Below are positions 1 through 7,932 of a stretch of 32,312 nucleotides of DNA, piece after piece (within the stretch, counting starts at the first letter, position 1; every line of letters begins with the position of its first letter). The notes beneath the pieces were generated by a model that was not told where the DNA came from, did not search any database, and was given only the letters and a program-made list of their open reading frames with translations. Source of the stretch: Bacteroidales bacterium (GTDB lineage Bacteria; Bacteroidota; Bacteroidia; Bacteroidales; Prolixibacteraceae); assembly GCA_012719495.1 (NCBI GenBank), contig JAAYAG010000086.1, positions 1 to 32,312 of the forward strand. The letters are read 5' to 3'. The position numbers and the translations under genes were made by a program.

Positions 1-936
1 ATGGTACTTGCAGAAAGTGCACTTCTTAGGAAAAACAACATTTCGCATGAAGTAAACCCATTTGTTTTTAATAAAAACCTTTCATCATTTTGTAAGGTAA
101 ACAACACCGAAGAACTCCGTTTGTTACACGATAAAAATCTTCTTGATTATGTGAGAACAGGTACTGTGAGAAACGAACTGATGTATAACTGTATCGACAA
201 CATGGAAGATTTGTTGTTCGAGAAAAATTACAACATGGAAAGTTCTTCCAATATTTTTTACATAGACTTGTTTCTTAAAAGAAGTACACTTTTTATAAAT
301 CATCTTATGATTGGCCAAGAATATGTTGAAGCTGGCGAACAAGCAGATCGCGGGCTTCGTACTATTTATCTCCTGACAGCTGACGATAAACACTATTCAT
401 ATCTGTTTAAAAAAACCGATTTGACGCCTACAGGACAAAAAATGATGTCTCGCGCAAAATGGTTCTCAATGCTCAACCTTGTGTCTCCATATATTATTGG
501 AATTCACAATATTGAACTATCCAAAAATATAAATGCAAACTTTAGTTTTGGGTATATGTTAACACCTGTTGGCGAAGCATACATTCAGAACTACTGGTTA
601 AAGATTTCACAGGACATATACAAACTCAATTTTACCCTCTACCGCTTAAGTGGCAATATCGGCTATCATGCAGAACTTGACCTCCTCAACAAGAAGGTTA
701 CAAAAAGATTTGACTTACGAACAAAACTAATAGCATGTAATACTTCGACTTATTTACATGACTACTCAATACCAAATTCTATCGGCATAGGCTTTGAGCA
801 AGAATTAAAATACATGATTTCTTCCCGGTGTAATCTCACCGTAGGATACTCAATAAAAAGCCCCGGGTATTTTTCCTCAACCCTATCATCAACGGAAGAT
901 TTTCAGCTAAAAACCGGAATAAGCTGGAAACTATAA
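1..936 (+). CDS. Partial hypothetical protein, probably outer-membrane beta-barrel C-terminal part
   Basis: The reading frame is open from the first base of the window, so the ATG at position 1 need not be the true start and the gene may continue upstream. I do not recognise a family. The last ~130 residues show alternating polar/hydrophobic segments (for example FSFGYMLTPVGEAY, SIGIGFEQELKYMI and CNLTVGYSIKSPGYF) separated by short turns. The protein ends in a strand-like GISWKL. This is the pattern of beta-barrel outer-membrane proteins, so that location is an inference from pattern only. The N-terminal ~110 residues look mixed alpha/beta and no signal peptide is visible, which fits a missing 5' end. 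About 150 bp of AT-rich sequence without a clear terminator separates it from the next gene. Confidence 0.5.
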   Translation: MVLAESALLRKNNISHEVNPFVFNKNLSSFCKVNNTEELRLLHDKNLLDYVRTGTVRNELMYNCIDNMEDLLFEKNYNMESSSNIFYIDLFLKRSTLFINHLMIGQEYVEAGEQADRGLRTIYLLTADDKHYSYLFKKTDLTPTGQKMMSRAKWFSMLNLVSPYIIGIHNIELSKNINANFSFGYMLTPVGEAYIQNYWLKISQDIYKLNFTLYRLSGNIGYHAELDLLNKKVTKRFDLRTKLIACNTSTYLHDYSIPNSIGIGFEQELKYMISSRCNLTVGYSIKSPGYFSSTLSSTEDFQLKTGISWKL

Positions 937-1085
937 TTTATTCAGAAACAATTCCTTGTAAACCTACAATGCATTATAGCGAAAAAACAGCGATGCATCA
1001 TGTTCATCTTCTAGCATGCAAAAAATTCAGACATGGCCATATCATCATAATTGATTAATATTACCACCTAAACAGCAAAATTATC

Positions 1086-1490
1086 ATGATAAAAAAAGAT
1101 TATCTCATGCGCCTTCTGAAGGAATTCCTCGATGCATTGGCAGAGTTGCTTTACCATGTAAAAAACGAAAACAATGAGCAAATTCTTGCCCGCAGCGAGG
1201 AATTCTACCCTAAATACCTAAAGCAAAAACGCTCCTTTTTCATCGAAAACAACATTAGCACCATTGTGCCGTCAATTATTTCAGAGAATATTGAAGAGTC
1301 GGTAATAAAATGCGAAATGCTGGCCGAACTGCTTTTCATCGATGCCAAACAGACAAATAACATTGATATCCAGCACGATTTGTATCAAAAGGCATTATTC
1401 TTTTTTGACTATGCAGAACAGCATAGCACTACCTTTTCGGAGAACCGCTTATTGAAAATTGAAACATTGAAAAGCATTCTTAATCAATAA
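1086..1490 (+). CDS. Small helical protein, DUF6483-like
   Basis: This encodes a 134-residue protein that is almost entirely predicted alpha-helix, with no signal peptide or membrane segment. The opening residues MIKKDYLMRLLKEFLDALAE resemble the start of DUF6483 family proteins (MIxxDYLMRxIxxF), which are small helical proteins of unknown function. That match is from memory and carries moderate weight. The rest consists of TPR-like helices (ECML/CEMLAELLFIDAK region and YQKALFFFDYAEQ). The gene stands alone and converges with the DUF2851 gene, only 26 bp apart. No function can be assigned. Confidence 0.65.
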   Translation: MIKKDYLMRLLKEFLDALAELLYHVKNENNEQILARSEEFYPKYLKQKRSFFIENNISTIVPSIISENIEESVIKCEMLAELLFIDAKQTNNIDIQHDLYQKALFFFDYAEQHSTTFSENRLLKIETLKSILNQ

Positions 1491-1516
1491 CATTCAACAA
1501 TTATCAAGCGTGCCGG

Positions 1517-2791
1517 TTACCGGCTGATCACCTTGGTGCTTAACATGCATTGCAGGCATTTAGTGGGCTCGCAGTACCTGTTTTTCAACTGAATCAGGGC
1601 TTGGCTGTCGAACGCGTTATGTGCCTGTATCCCAACTTCGTTCCAACGCGAGATAACACTGTTGTGTTCGGCTGGCAAGGCCTCGAGCAACTCGAGGGCA
1701 CGCTGTTTCAACAGGGCAATATTGTTGCGCTCGCCATAAAGAAACAGAAATGGGGCTACCGTATTAATGATGATGTTGTTGCGCGAAGCCATACCCAAGT
1801 TTTTCTCCCCTTGGGGCGATGGCAAGCTGAACCGATAATGCGTATCCCAATACGGCGAAGCTTTCACGTCGAAAAAGTCGATGATTTTATCCAATGCGCT
1901 CTCTTCCACCAGTTTCGACAACAACGATTCAGACTTGAACACCAACGCAGCAAACTGAGCAATGCGAAGGGTTGGAAAGTTTGCAGGCCGCAAACGCATA
2001 AACTTCCAGAGGTATCCTTCCATGCCTTTCAACCCATATTTTCGGGCAAAATAGGAATATTCTTCGCGCAAGTTGAGATAATAATCGTCGCCCAGCAACT
2101 CTTCGTTCAATAATCCCGACTGTCCGAAAAGCAAGGCCTCGAGCTGGAACAAGTTGTGTTTGTGCTTTGCTAAAACCGACAATGGCGTGCAGCGGGCCAA
2201 CATCTCGAAAGGCAGCCCATTGGTTTTAAATCCGAAATTTCGGGCCAATAACTGATGAAATGTTTCATTCCAATTGTTCCGGTTGTCGTTCAGCAACTTC
2301 TCGATGCCAACGGTTTTTTCATTCAGCCGTTCAACCAACAGGGCATCGAAAGCCACCATCCGGTAGATTTCGTCGACCATTGAAATGCTTCGGCTGCAAG
2401 CCGGCCATGTGTGCTGGGCTAGCAATTCGTTATAGTTTTCCAGCATATTCGTGTCGACCGGCAAAACAAACACGGGCAATACGTTTCCATTGGGCAAGCT
2501 TATCGGTTTGTCGTTTTCGAGTACCACATGCAGAACCACATTATTATATGCTCCATCACTTTGATGCCCATGCAGCAACCAATCAGATGAACGCAGATGA
2601 ACCTCAACATTCCCGGCCCACAGGGTTTCGCCAATCTTTACCGAAGCATTAAAGAAATCGGGGCCGGCATCGGTGTTCAACTTTCCGGGACTAAGGATTA
2701 CCAGTTCACGCCCATCGGTGGTTTTGAGCCCTTGTGAGGCAAAAAGAGTGTTTTTCCAAATAAATTGCAGGAATTCTTCTGACATCATCAT
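1517..2791 (-). CDS. DUF2851 family protein
   Basis: This 424-residue protein matches the Bacteroidota DUF2851 family. It has the N-terminal EEFLQFIWKN motif, then SPGKLNTDAGPDFFNA (about residues 31-46) and GNVEVHLRSSDW (about 60-71), followed by the histidine-containing NNVVLHVVLEND. The family is conserved, soluble and of unknown function. Conserved acidic and histidine residues in the N-terminal half suggest a nuclease-like or other metal-dependent fold, but that is speculation. The C-terminus carries a C-x5-C-x2-C cluster (YCEPTKCLQC), possibly metal binding. Three ATG codons occur in a row at the start (2783-2791), so the exact first residue is uncertain by two codons. A small GCCGGT-T-ACCGGC palindrome spans the stop codon. 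A long open frame on the opposite strand is a shadow of this gene. Confidence 0.85.
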   Translation of the reverse strand: MMMSEEFLQFIWKNTLFASQGLKTTDGRELVILSPGKLNTDAGPDFFNASVKIGETLWAGNVEVHLRSSDWLLHGHQSDGAYNNVVLHVVLENDKPISLPNGNVLPVFVLPVDTNMLENYNELLAQHTWPACSRSISMVDEIYRMVAFDALLVERLNEKTVGIEKLLNDNRNNWNETFHQLLARNFGFKTNGLPFEMLARCTPLSVLAKHKHNLFQLEALLFGQSGLLNEELLGDDYYLNLREEYSYFARKYGLKGMEGYLWKFMRLRPANFPTLRIAQFAALVFKSESLLSKLVEESALDKIIDFFDVKASPYWDTHYRFSLPSPQGEKNLGMASRNNIIINTVAPFLFLYGERNNIALLKQRALELLEALPAEHNSVISRWNEVGIQAHNAFDSQALIQLKNRYCEPTKCLQCMLSTKVISR

Positions 2792-2950
2792 GTTATTAGG
2801 GGTTTATGATGACATAAAAATACAAAAGATTGGTTGTAAAAATGAGAACTGTAAAAGTAATGTTTGTGAAAAAGGAAATAAATGAAAACAAGGAAGACGT
2901 TGTTACTATATCTATCCATGTGTGCGTCCTTCTATTTAAAATGTTTTTAA

Positions 2951-3523
2951 TTATTTGTAATTAATCTTTTCATCCCATCTTGTCACATCTTCCTTTTCCG
3001 GGTGTTTTTTAGGACATGACTCGGAACTCAAGCGTAATTTATTCTGAAGATTACATCCACATACTCCACAAACTTTTTTGCCTATTCTTTCCCCTATATT
3101 GCCTGTCTGTTTCTTGGAAGGAATCATTTTTTGCAAAGTTTTGGTAGGATCTGTAAGATAGGGACAGCGTAAGCACGCATCTTCCCGCTTTTCAAGGATT
3201 TCGTTTGAAACAACTAGAAAGCCAATTTTGCTCCAAAGTATAAATGATGCAGCCGCTTTCTTGATTAGCTCAAAATTTGAAATGGATTTTGTTTGTTTGA
3301 CAGAGGATTTATATCGTTTGTTTTGCGGAGCATGAAGTAATGCATTTAACGACTCAGGTGTATTTTTGGACGTTACAAGATTGATTCCATATCCCGGTTC
3401 GTTTATGGCACGGATTAGTACAGAGGCATCAACAGGCTCCTCTTTCCCCAATAATTTTCCAAATTTGCTACACATATCGGATAATGAATCTGTCGGTTCA
3501 ATTATTGAATGTTCTTCTCCCAT
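2951..3523 (-). CDS. Unrecognised protein with C-terminal cysteine (probable zinc) motif
   Basis: This 190-residue protein has no signal peptide. The N-terminal ~85 residues are unassigned. Residues 84-106 form an amphipathic to hydrophobic helix (ELIKKAAASFILWSKIGF). The C-terminal third carries C117-x2-C120-P, then C152-x2-C155-x-C157, then C170-P. The spacing resembles zinc-ribbon or treble-clef motifs seen in many small Bacteroidota and phage proteins, so metal binding is inferred. The gene is the most distal of three minus-strand genes. It is separated from the 118-aa gene by an intrinsic terminator (3621-3646), so it probably has its own promoter in the 135-bp gap, although I saw no convincing TAnnTTTG box there. 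The region is AT-rich compared with the DUF2851 gene next to it. Confidence 0.7.
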   Translation of the reverse strand: MGEEHSIIEPTDSLSDMCSKFGKLLGKEEPVDASVLIRAINEPGYGINLVTSKNTPESLNALLHAPQNKRYKSSVKQTKSISNFELIKKAAASFILWSKIGFLVVSNEILEKREDACLRCPYLTDPTKTLQKMIPSKKQTGNIGERIGKKVCGVCGCNLQNKLRLSSESCPKKHPEKEDVTRWDEKINYK

Positions 3524-3620
3524 AAATGTGATTTTTTGATATATTTTCTAATTCATTTACTTTGTCTTACTTTGAATATCCCCCATAGTATTGAGCAACC
3601 AAAGGAGGAGAAATAGAAAA

Positions 3621-3646
3621 GGCAGGGTGAAACTCATCACCCTACC
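3621..3646 (-). terminator. Intrinsic terminator of the 436-aa/118-aa gene pair
   Basis: A hairpin pairs AGGGTGA with TCACCCT, extended by two further G-C pairs across one mismatch. On the minus strand it is followed by TTTTCTATTT. It lies 12 bp beyond the stop codon of the 118-aa gene, the correct place to end that transcript. The Cys-motif gene downstream would then be transcribed separately or by read-through. Confidence 0.65.
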
Positions 3647-3658
3647 AAAATTATTTCA

Positions 3659-4015
3659 TTAACATTTTCCAAATGATTGACTAACTATTGTTATTCCACC
3701 AATCTCAATTGTTACTTTGATTCCTGTTGGAATCCCCCAAAAAGTGCAAATACTTAAACAAGCATTACCAACAGTTCCCTCTGGAATACTTATAGGAATA
3801 CTAAAACAATAATCACCAAAACCGAGTGGCAAACTGATACAAACCTTATGGTCCTTAGTTACTATTGAGATGCATTCGGCACTAACTTGCAAGCATTCTC
3901 CTTTGCTAGTGTCTAAATTAGATCCAGTTGACTTCAGTTGATTTTGTTCGTGAGTTTTCTTAGCGGCTTCAATTGCGCTTGAGATCCTTTTTTCATTAAA
4001 TTTATAAGTTGTCAT
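3659..4015 (-). CDS. Small cysteine-rich protein, unrecognised
   Basis: This 118-residue protein has two distinct halves. Residues 1-38 are polar and helical (MTTYKFNEKRISSAIEAAKK onward). Residues 41-118 are strand-rich, hydrophobic, and rich in cysteine, glycine and proline, with Cys at 41, 48, 59, 70, 86, 90 and the very last residue 118. There is no N-terminal signal peptide. The layout (charged helical leader, then a compact Cys-rich domain) is reminiscent of secreted peptides with leaders or of small disulfide-rich or metal-binding domains, but I recognise no family and claim no function. It lies 62 bp downstream of the 436-aa gene on the same strand and shares its terminator, so the two are probably one transcript. 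Its context suggests it belongs to the system headed by the divergent AidA-like/kinase operon. Confidence 0.7.
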   Translation of the reverse strand: MTTYKFNEKRISSAIEAAKKTHEQNQLKSTGSNLDTSKGECLQVSAECISIVTKDHKVCISLPLGFGDYCFSIPISIPEGTVGNACLSICTFWGIPTGIKVTIEIGGITIVSQSFGKC

Positions 4016-4077
4016 ATTTTTAGATTTTAATAAGTTAATTATTGTAAATTTTTTATATAAAGTTTCATCAAGTGCTA

Positions 4078-5388
4078 CTATTTCTTTCCTCCTGTCAGAG
4101 TGAAACTACCCATATTAAGAGATAAATCTTTAGCATCAATTGCTGCATCCATGTCCATAAAATGCTTTACAGCTTTTGTGTAATGCTTATGTCCTTTGTT
4201 TAATCTCCATTGCATATTAATTTGAACTGCTGCATTTTTCGGGAGCATTTCTCCGTTTTTATCTTGCATGGTAACAATTAATTGTCCTTTGTAATTAGGA
4301 GGAAGCGTAAGCTTATGCTCGATTTGTTGTGAAGATTTGGTAATTTCAATTAAGCCACTATTGAAAGAAAATTTGGGATCAGCGCTCCTTAACCCAATTT
4401 TAGAACCAACCGGAACATTACGACAGTTTGCAGTAAATAAAAACTCTTCTGGAGAATTATCTTGATTATAAAAAACTAAAGTTGATTCAACACTAGTTTG
4501 CGGATCAAAATTGTGCCAGCCAGCTGCCCCATTATGAGTAATATATGTGCTTGAATTCCAGTTGCCTAGAGGAATTTCCGTTGGTTTATTTTTTTTAAAG
4601 TAATCTGTTGTAATAGCTGCGATCACACAAATATGGTCGGTTGACTTAGTTTCAAAGTTGAAAGCTTCAGAAACAGCTCTGACACCTAATGGAATTTCCC
4701 CAGCTTCGCCTCCTAATAACAAAATATTACCGGATTCGCTAGATCCAGAAGCTGTATAACATTGGATCCAAGAAGTTGGAGGCTGATTAAAACCACCTGT
4801 TGAATAAAACATTTGTGCTTTGGCATTGGTAATTGAACCATAAAATTGGGCATTAGCACATCTTACATAAATATAGTTTTTCCCAACCTGAGGCGTTATC
4901 CAATATTGGCTATTCCAATTTTTAATAAGGTCGTCGGTTTTTATCGGTGTGTTTTGATTACATACAATATCAATGCTCTGAGTAACATCGCCAGGTGTTG
5001 GAATTGTTCCAATATCTGATATGTTTTTACGAACAAGCAGCCCTCTCCATTGGGCGATTGCATACTTAGCATAAGTATTAGCCTGAGACTGATTAATTCC
5101 TAATGCTTGTACCAGACTTTTTGATAAATAAGCAGTATCCATAAAAGTATCATGCCAATAAGTATCTGCATATACTCCACTACAAACATTTGCAATATCC
5201 TGATAGGTTAGCTTCGGATTCATTCTTTCACTAATATCACTCATTGCATCTGTATCATATTTACCGGCAATAAAATATTCGATTGCCGCATTCCACATGT
5301 CTTGAATAGTTCTGATCTCACCGGAACTTGTCAGTGTATTTTCACCAACATTTTTTTCAATTTCTTCTTTAGTACTCATAAAATTCAT
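4078..5388 (-). CDS. Unrecognised 436-aa protein, helical N-terminus plus two beta-sandwich-like domains
   Basis: No signal peptide or membrane segment is visible. Residues ~25-120 are helical (MWNAAIEYFIAGKYDTDAMS, then ANTYAKYAIAQWRGLLV). Residues ~158-275 begin NWNSQYWITPQVGKNYIYVR. They resemble the beta-sandwich segment (NYVYVRVxNxG...V.lYWS...W) seen as an accessory domain in several large bacterial proteins. This similarity is from memory and weak. Residues ~295-400 look like a second Ig-like domain (STLVFYNQDNSPEEFLFTAN, then HKLTLPPNYKGQLIVTM). The C-terminus has an HKHYTKAVKHFMDMDAAID helix. An alternative start is Met4 (5379). The gene is divergent from the AidA/PixA-like gene across 280 bp, which should hold promoters for both. 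A structural, binding or inclusion-type role is a guess from context. Confidence 0.7.
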   Translation of the reverse strand: MNFMSTKEEIEKNVGENTLTSSGEIRTIQDMWNAAIEYFIAGKYDTDAMSDISERMNPKLTYQDIANVCSGVYADTYWHDTFMDTAYLSKSLVQALGINQSQANTYAKYAIAQWRGLLVRKNISDIGTIPTPGDVTQSIDIVCNQNTPIKTDDLIKNWNSQYWITPQVGKNYIYVRCANAQFYGSITNAKAQMFYSTGGFNQPPTSWIQCYTASGSSESGNILLLGGEAGEIPLGVRAVSEAFNFETKSTDHICVIAAITTDYFKKNKPTEIPLGNWNSSTYITHNGAAGWHNFDPQTSVESTLVFYNQDNSPEEFLFTANCRNVPVGSKIGLRSADPKFSFNSGLIEITKSSQQIEHKLTLPPNYKGQLIVTMQDKNGEMLPKNAAVQINMQWRLNKGHKHYTKAVKHFMDMDAAIDAKDLSLNMGSFTLTGGKK

Positions 5389-5439
5389 GTTTTTACTTAC
5401 CCTACTCGTAAGGCTTTTCGGAGATCGCCCCGTTTTTTA

Positions 5440-5461
5440 AAGTGGATTCTGGTCTCCACTT
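5440..5461. promoter_or_regulatory. Small inverted repeat in the divergent intergenic region
   Basis: AAGTGGA and TCCACTT (7 bp perfect, 8-nt spacer) lie 52 bp upstream of the 436-aa gene and about 208 bp upstream of the AidA-like ATG. The + strand has a T6 run just before the repeat, so it is not placed as a terminator for either gene. It could be a hairpin in the leader of the minus-strand transcript or a dyad operator for the LytTR regulator encoded nearby. Nothing else in the 235-bp gap was convincing. A weak TTTG (5589-5592) and TATCTTTA (5607-5614) pair exists but with short spacing. Confidence 0.3.
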
Positions 5462-5668
5462 AGTATTTTAGGATCAAATACATCGTCTTCAGAAATTAAA
5501 TGTATTATCGATGAAGGATTATTTAAATAATTTGTGATATGAGGCGTATTATTTGATTTAAAATGAAATATTGTTGAGATATTCTGTTTTTGATTGTAAT
5601 AATTCTTATCTTTAAGTAATTAAATGTTTCGTTTTTTTCTATTGTCAAACCCTCTTAAAAATTGTATT

Positions 5669-6097
5669 ATGGCACAGATTAACATTGAAATTTTGGTAGA
5701 TGCCGACGAATTAATTCAAAGCAACACAACTGGCCAGATCGGCAAAGAGTATGTGATAATGACCGACGATCAAATTGATGATGTATACCTGGATGGAGAT
5801 GTAAGCCATCTCGTTACTCGTGTTGAACAAGGCGACGTTATAACTTGGACGATTAAGACTAGAACTGGTGTTTTGGTTTATTTTGAAGACATTGTTATTA
5901 ACAGTAAGAAAAAATGGTTTTCAGAAGAAGGTGGCAAACCGGTTATAGATCCTTCTAAAACGAAAATTACCGGAACAATTTCTAAAAAAATTAAGCCCGG
6001 AGATATTTGTAGTTATAATCTTATTTTTAGTATGGGCGCCGAATTAAATGGAATGTGGAATTTTGATCCTTTAATTGAGGCACGAATAAGACCGTAA
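5669..6097 (+). CDS. AidA/PixA-like (inclusion body family) protein
   Basis: This encodes 142 residues. I chose ATG 5669 ([15 protein letters not shown]) over the upstream ATG 5624, because the AidA/PixA family starts with M-x-x-I-x-V-L-x-x-V-D and the extra 15 residues have no family counterpart. Features shared with the family are the N-terminal strand ending in VDA, then GDVITW (55-60), a central Trp (W83) and the C-terminal MWNFDPLI (129-136), which matches the family's W-D-P-x-I ending. PixA of Xenorhabdus forms cytoplasmic inclusions and AidA of Ralstonia/Burkholderia is quorum-sensing regulated. Both are leaderless beta-sandwich proteins, and this protein also lacks a signal peptide. 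Its stop overlaps the kinase start (TAATG), so the two are translationally coupled. The family assignment is made from memory of motifs, not a search. Confidence 0.6.
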   Translation: MAQINIEILVDADELIQSNTTGQIGKEYVIMTDDQIDDVYLDGDVSHLVTRVEQGDVITWTIKTRTGVLVYFEDIVINSKKKWFSEEGGKPVIDPSKTKITGTISKKIKPGDICSYNLIFSMGAELNGMWNFDPLIEARIRP

Positions 6098-7926
6098 TGA
6101 ATTTTCGATGTAAAAATCTTCGAATAGGCTTAATAACACTTATGATCATTTGCTATTGTGTTACATCTATCAATGCTAACACAGTAAAACTTTCCGAAAA
6201 GCAAATTGACGAATTAAACATTGAATATGAAAAAGCTCTTTTGCAAGCAATTTCAATTACCAATGGGCAAAAATCTTTAGCATATTCTTTGGAAGCTCTT
6301 CGTATTGCCATTGTATTAGAAGACAATCTTAAAATTGCACAATCATATAATGAAATAAGCCTTGATTATGAAAAAACTGGAGATCTTTCCAATGCATTGC
6401 AATATGTAATCATGGCTGCAAAAAAATATGAAGAAATTTGCATGAGTGAAGGTATAGGAATGGCATATAACAGGATCGGTTCTATATATCTCCTTCAGGG
6501 GAATAGGGACTTAGCAATTTTATATATGAACAAAGCATTGTCAGTTCACAAGCAAATGGGTGCCTACAATTCTTATGCAGATGACCTAAACAACCTTGGT
6601 GAAATTTATAGACTAAATAATCAGTACCGGCTCGCCTTACAAAACTTCTCTGAAGCCAATGTTTTTTTCCGACAGAATAATGATAGTATTAATCTTGGAT
6701 ACGTTTCAGGCAATATCGGGCTGGTCTATGCCGCTATCGACCAAATGGATTCGGCGAATTTCTACCTGTCAGTTGCAACTAAAATACTTAATCGAAAGGG
6801 CGATTCTTATCCTATTGCTGTATATCTCACCGAAACGGCCAACATTTATCTTAAACAGGGGAACACTAATGCAGCATTGGAAAAAGCGAAAGAGGCTTTA
6901 GCTCTATCCAAAAGAGAAAACTACAAGGAACAAATTCGCGATGCGAACAAATTGCTATCTGATATTTATGCACTTAGAAGCGATTATGAAAAAGCCTTTG
7001 GGGCATTAAATGATTACTACAACGCGAAAGACAGCATAAGTAACAGTAAAATTATCAGCGACATGGCTGAAATTCGCGCCGATTATGAGGTGTCGAAAAA
7101 AGAGACTGAAATTAAGAGTTTACAGGCAATAAATACGCTGCGAAACAGGATTAGTTTTGGACTTGGCGTTGGCTTTCTGCTTGTTACGCTGCTTACCATC
7201 ATTCTTGTACGAATGAACAAAAAAGTTAGAATAACCAATAGTTTATTGACGATTCAAAAAGCTGAGGTTGAGCAAAAGAACGAAATCATCCGAACAGCAC
7301 TGATTGAGAAGGAAACATTATTGAAAGAGATCCATCACAGGGTTAAGAATAACCTGCAGATCATTTCAAGCCTACTTAACTTACAGTCGCAAAATGTAAC
7401 GGATAAGAAAGCAATTGAAGCCTTCTCAGAAAGTCAGCGGCGGTTGCATTCTATTGCATTGGTTCACCAAAAGCTTTATCAAAATGAGAATTTGGCAAGG
7501 ATCAATATTAAAGAGTATTTTGAGGACCTGGTCGAAACGATCTATCAATCTTTTTATTCAAAAGTAAAAAGTATTAGTTATCGTTTAAATATTGCAGATG
7601 TCAACCTTGATGTAGACACAGCCGTTCCTCTTGGACTGGTTATTAATGAACTAGTGACAAATGCCTTTAAGTATGCTTTTAATAAGGTAAATGAAGGGGC
7701 AATATCCATTACCCTGAATAAAGAAGAAGGACATTCGTATTCGTTAATTGTGAAAGATAATGGTTGTGGTCTACCAGAAAACCTTACTATGAATGAAACA
7801 GAATCGCTGGGGCTGAAATTGGTAAATATTCTTGTAAGACAACTTGAAGGGACTATTGATGTGAAATCAAATAACGGAGCTGAGTTTACTATTCATTTCG
7901 TTGATGTAATTCAATCTAAATTCTAA
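6097..7926 (+). CDS. TPR-containing sensor histidine kinase (HisKA_2 type)
   Basis: This 609-residue membrane kinase has an N-terminal signal-like helix (residues ~8-28). About six TPR repeats follow (~84-315, for example [20 protein letters not shown] and [20 protein letters not shown]). A transmembrane helix spans 352-371 and a coiled coil follows. The HisKA_2 dimerisation domain has [11 protein letters not shown], with His413/His414 (His414 in the HRVKN core is the likely phosphoacceptor). The HATPase domain shows the N-box NELVTNAF (N517, E518, N522), the DNGCG box (D554-G558) and SLGLKLV (570 onward). The TPRs lie before the membrane helix, so they are predicted periplasmic and may sense a peptide or partner protein. 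The gene is translationally coupled to the AidA-like gene upstream and followed after 6 bp by its LytTR response regulator, so kinase and regulator form a cognate pair. Confidence 0.9.
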   Translation: MNFRCKNLRIGLITLMIICYCVTSINANTVKLSEKQIDELNIEYEKALLQAISITNGQKSLAYSLEALRIAIVLEDNLKIAQSYNEISLDYEKTGDLSNALQYVIMAAKKYEEICMSEGIGMAYNRIGSIYLLQGNRDLAILYMNKALSVHKQMGAYNSYADDLNNLGEIYRLNNQYRLALQNFSEANVFFRQNNDSINLGYVSGNIGLVYAAIDQMDSANFYLSVATKILNRKGDSYPIAVYLTETANIYLKQGNTNAALEKAKEALALSKRENYKEQIRDANKLLSDIYALRSDYEKAFGALNDYYNAKDSISNSKIISDMAEIRADYEVSKKETEIKSLQAINTLRNRISFGLGVGFLLVTLLTIILVRMNKKVRITNSLLTIQKAEVEQKNEIIRTALIEKETLLKEIHHRVKNNLQIISSLLNLQSQNVTDKKAIEAFSESQRRLHSIALVHQKLYQNENLARINIKEYFEDLVETIYQSFYSKVKSISYRLNIADVNLDVDTAVPLGLVINELVTNAFKYAFNKVNEGAISITLNKEEGHSYSLIVKDNGCGLPENLTMNETESLGLKLVNILVRQLEGTIDVKSNNGAEFTIHFVDVIQSKF

Positions 7927-7932
7927 ATTATT

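Noticed and set aside
1512-1524. GCCGGT-T-ACCGGC palindrome at the DUF2851 stop
   Set aside because: The one-base loop is too small to form a normal hairpin and no T-run follows. It may be a chance palindrome.
1550-2113. 187-codon open frame on the + strand
   Set aside because: It is antisense to the clearly recognisable DUF2851 gene, and its composition (Gln/Phe/Arg-rich, no family features) is that of a shadow frame.
5624-5668. N-terminal extension of the AidA-like protein from ATG 5624
   Set aside because: The 15 extra residues lie outside the family's usual start, and the internal ATG gives the expected M-x-x-I-x-x-x-V-D beginning.
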